From: Candidatus Poribacteria bacterium
GTDB taxonomy: Bacteria; Poribacteria; WGA-4E; WGA-3G
Direction: 5' to 3'
DNA: 6,070 nt
Assembly: GCA_009835515.1 (NCBI GenBank)
Contig: VXXH01000298.1
Coordinates: forward strand, 1-6,070
In this document: piece by piece, positions 5,231 through 6,070 of the stretch
Position numbering within the stretch: position 1 is the stretch's first letter
How the letters are laid out: every line of letters starts with the position of its first letter
The notes under the pieces: generated by a model
What the model was told of the DNA's origin: nothing
Database searches by the model: none
What the model saw: the letters and a program-made list of their open reading frames with translations, nothing else
Made by a program: the position numbers and the translations under genes

Positions 5231-5943
5231 GGCATCCTTCCTTCAAATAGATAGGCTACAGCCTGCTGGAACTGTTGAAAGAGTTGAGCGTTTACAACGT
5301 CTATTGCTGCAGGCTTCTTCCAAGCGTCATTACAATCGGATGGTTCGTGCTGAGGTGCGGTGTCTTTGGCATCGGGTATGGCACGCGCACCGTCATCAAA
5401 CGTAGTTAGTTTAGCACGTCCTCCGCTTTTTTGTAAAGCGACATCTCGGTCCGCGATCGCACCGAGAACGCTCCGATAATACCACGCTTGATCTTCGACA
5501 CCGCCGTGAAACCGATCCCAGACAGCATCGCCGATGAGATCGTATTCTGAAATGATAGTCCGTAGATTGTGAAGTTTATCAGCACACGTCACAGTACAGA
5601 CTTCGGGGCTGGCACTTCTTAACGCCTCAATCCGTTCCGTTTTACGGGCGCGCCACCGCAATGCCTTGTCCTCTGAACAGCCGTCAACGATGTTTGCGAT
5701 AGCGTCCCCAAAACGTTCCCGAATAAATTCCAACGTCAGATCGGTGTCCTCGACGGTATCGTGCAGGATACCTGCGATAATCACTGCCTCAGGGCATCCC
5801 GCTTCCATTAAGATGAGTCCGACGGCATAAGGATGTGTGATGTAAGGCGTATTGGTGCCTTTCCGATATTGCCCTTGGTGGGCTTCGGCGGCGATCTCTA
5901 TCGCTTCTTCGATCTGATTTTTCCCAGTACCGTTTTGCGTCAT
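5227..5943 (-). CDS. HD-domain phosphohydrolase, RelA/SpoT hydrolase (MESH1)-like
   Basis: It is similar to the hydrolase half of RelA/SpoT and to stand-alone small alarmone hydrolases (MESH1 type), which remove pyrophosphate from (p)ppGpp using Mn2+. Expected metal and catalytic residues are all visible: H37 (YITHPYAVG), H61-D62 with E65-D66 (LHDTVEDT) and D122 (CADKLHNLR). The RKG of YRKGTNTPY at 26-34 matches the nucleotide-binding segment, and FGDAIANIVDGCSED at 78-92 follows the family pattern. Human MESH1 has its metal ligands at almost the same positions. There is no synthetase, TGS or ACT domain. After about residue 170 a polar tail of some 65 aa without recognisable motif extends beyond the minimal HD fold. 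It is the first gene of the block and overlaps the isomerase gene by 4 nt. Alarmone substrate is inferred; another nucleotide is possible. Confidence 0.9.
   Translation of the reverse strand: MTQNGTGKNQIEEAIEIAAEAHQGQYRKGTNTPYITHPYAVGLILMEAGCPEAVIIAGILHDTVEDTDLTLEFIRERFGDAIANIVDGCSEDKALRWRARKTERIEALRSASPEVCTVTCADKLHNLRTIISEYDLIGDAVWDRFHGGVEDQAWYYRSVLGAIADRDVALQKSGGRAKLTTFDDGARAIPDAKDTAPQHEPSDCNDAWKKPAAIDVVNAQLFQQFQQAVAYLFEGRMP
5236..5243 (-). promoter_or_regulatory. Strong Shine-Dalgarno for the isomerase gene
   Basis: AAGGAAGG lies inside the last codons of the HD gene, 5 nt before the isomerase ATG at 5230. It supports that start and coupled translation, and it is the only strong Shine-Dalgarno seen in front of any gene in this window. 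Confidence 0.8.
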
Positions 5944-6013
5944 ACTTCTATTGAAAAAGATAGGCCCTACAGACCAAACCTTGGTAGAAAATTGGAGATT
6001 TAAATATTGTTAA

Positions 6014-6043
6014 ATGATACACTATTTCAAGTGTAACCGTCAA
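6014..6043 (-). promoter_or_regulatory. Sigma70-like promoter for the HD-isomerase transcript
   Basis: On the minus strand TTGACG (6043-6038) and TATCAT (6019-6014) each match the -35 and -10 consensus at 5 of 6 positions, with an 18-nt spacer. Transcription would begin near 6006, giving a leader of about 60 nt before the ATG at 5943. The leader contains a short inverted repeat ACCAA-ACC-TTGGT (5973-5985). Assumes a standard housekeeping sigma factor. Confidence 0.6.
6018..6035. promoter_or_regulatory. Inverted repeat in promoter spacer, possible operator
   Basis: TACACT and AGTGTA form a perfect 6-bp inverted repeat separated by 6 nt, lying between the -35 and -10 and touching the -10. Size and position suit a dimeric repressor site. 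No cognate regulator is in the window, so this is a suggestion only. Confidence 0.35.
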
Positions 6044-6058
6044 GATATTTTTAATTTG

Positions 6059-6070
6059 TGGCTATCAGCC
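6059..6070. repeat. Beginning of another heptamer-type repeat at the window edge
   Basis: TGGCTATCAGCC matches the start of the array at 2434 (TGGCTATCGGCT) at ten of twelve positions. It suggests that the next gap to the right also carries such an array, cut off by the window end. Confidence 0.4.

Noticed and set aside
4028..5460. Two GCGATCGC octamers (4028-4035 and 5453-5460), the cyanobacterial HIP1 motif, within a shared 13-nt string
   Set aside because: Only two copies, both within coding sequence for the same peptide GAIA in the same frame; chance is sufficient and the proteins do not otherwise point to cyanobacteria.

Overview
The window is a compact block of six bacterial genes, all on the minus strand. 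In transcription order (right to left) they are: an HD-domain (p)ppGpp-hydrolase-like protein, a TIM-barrel sugar phosphate isomerase/epimerase-like protein, selD, pyrE, a YmdB-family metallophosphoesterase and xseA. The organism is a bacterium with an active selenocysteine pathway. I lean towards an uncultivated, environmental lineage such as Candidatus Poribacteria, because of the isomerase type and the repeat-filled gaps. That placement is an impression from gene style only and is weakly supported.

Right end (5227-6070): a sigma70-like promoter with an inverted repeat in its spacer precedes the HD gene. The HD gene overlaps the isomerase gene by 4 nt (ATGA), and a strong Shine-Dalgarno lies inside the end of the HD gene. 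Centre (3232-4324): selD is full length (347 aa) only if the in-frame TGA at codon 17 is read as selenocysteine. Without it, a naive caller reports a 254-aa protein lacking its catalytic residues. A plausible bacterial SECIS hairpin follows the TGA. Left (284-3046): pyrE, the ymdB-like gene and xseA are housekeeping genes of pyrimidine synthesis, phosphodiester turnover and DNA repair. No xseB follows xseA.

The oddest feature is between the genes. Four consecutive intergenic gaps, from isomerase to xseA, are filled almost exactly from stop codon to start codon by degenerate 7-nt repeats such as TCAGTTG, TCAGTTA or TCAGCAG. These are usually arranged as inverted-repeat arms around a small hairpin. 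They end 3-9 nt from the start codons, and none of the four genes has a visible Shine-Dalgarno. Two of the gaps carry nearly identical ~45-nt copies of one palindrome-containing unit in opposite orientation, bracketing ymdB and pyrE.

The leftmost 283 bases have no recognisable gene. They end in a hairpin and TCAA boundary that closely resemble the right end of an IS200/IS605-type element, which is also the 3' end of a TnpB guide-RNA scaffold, just 19 nt beyond the xseA stop codon.
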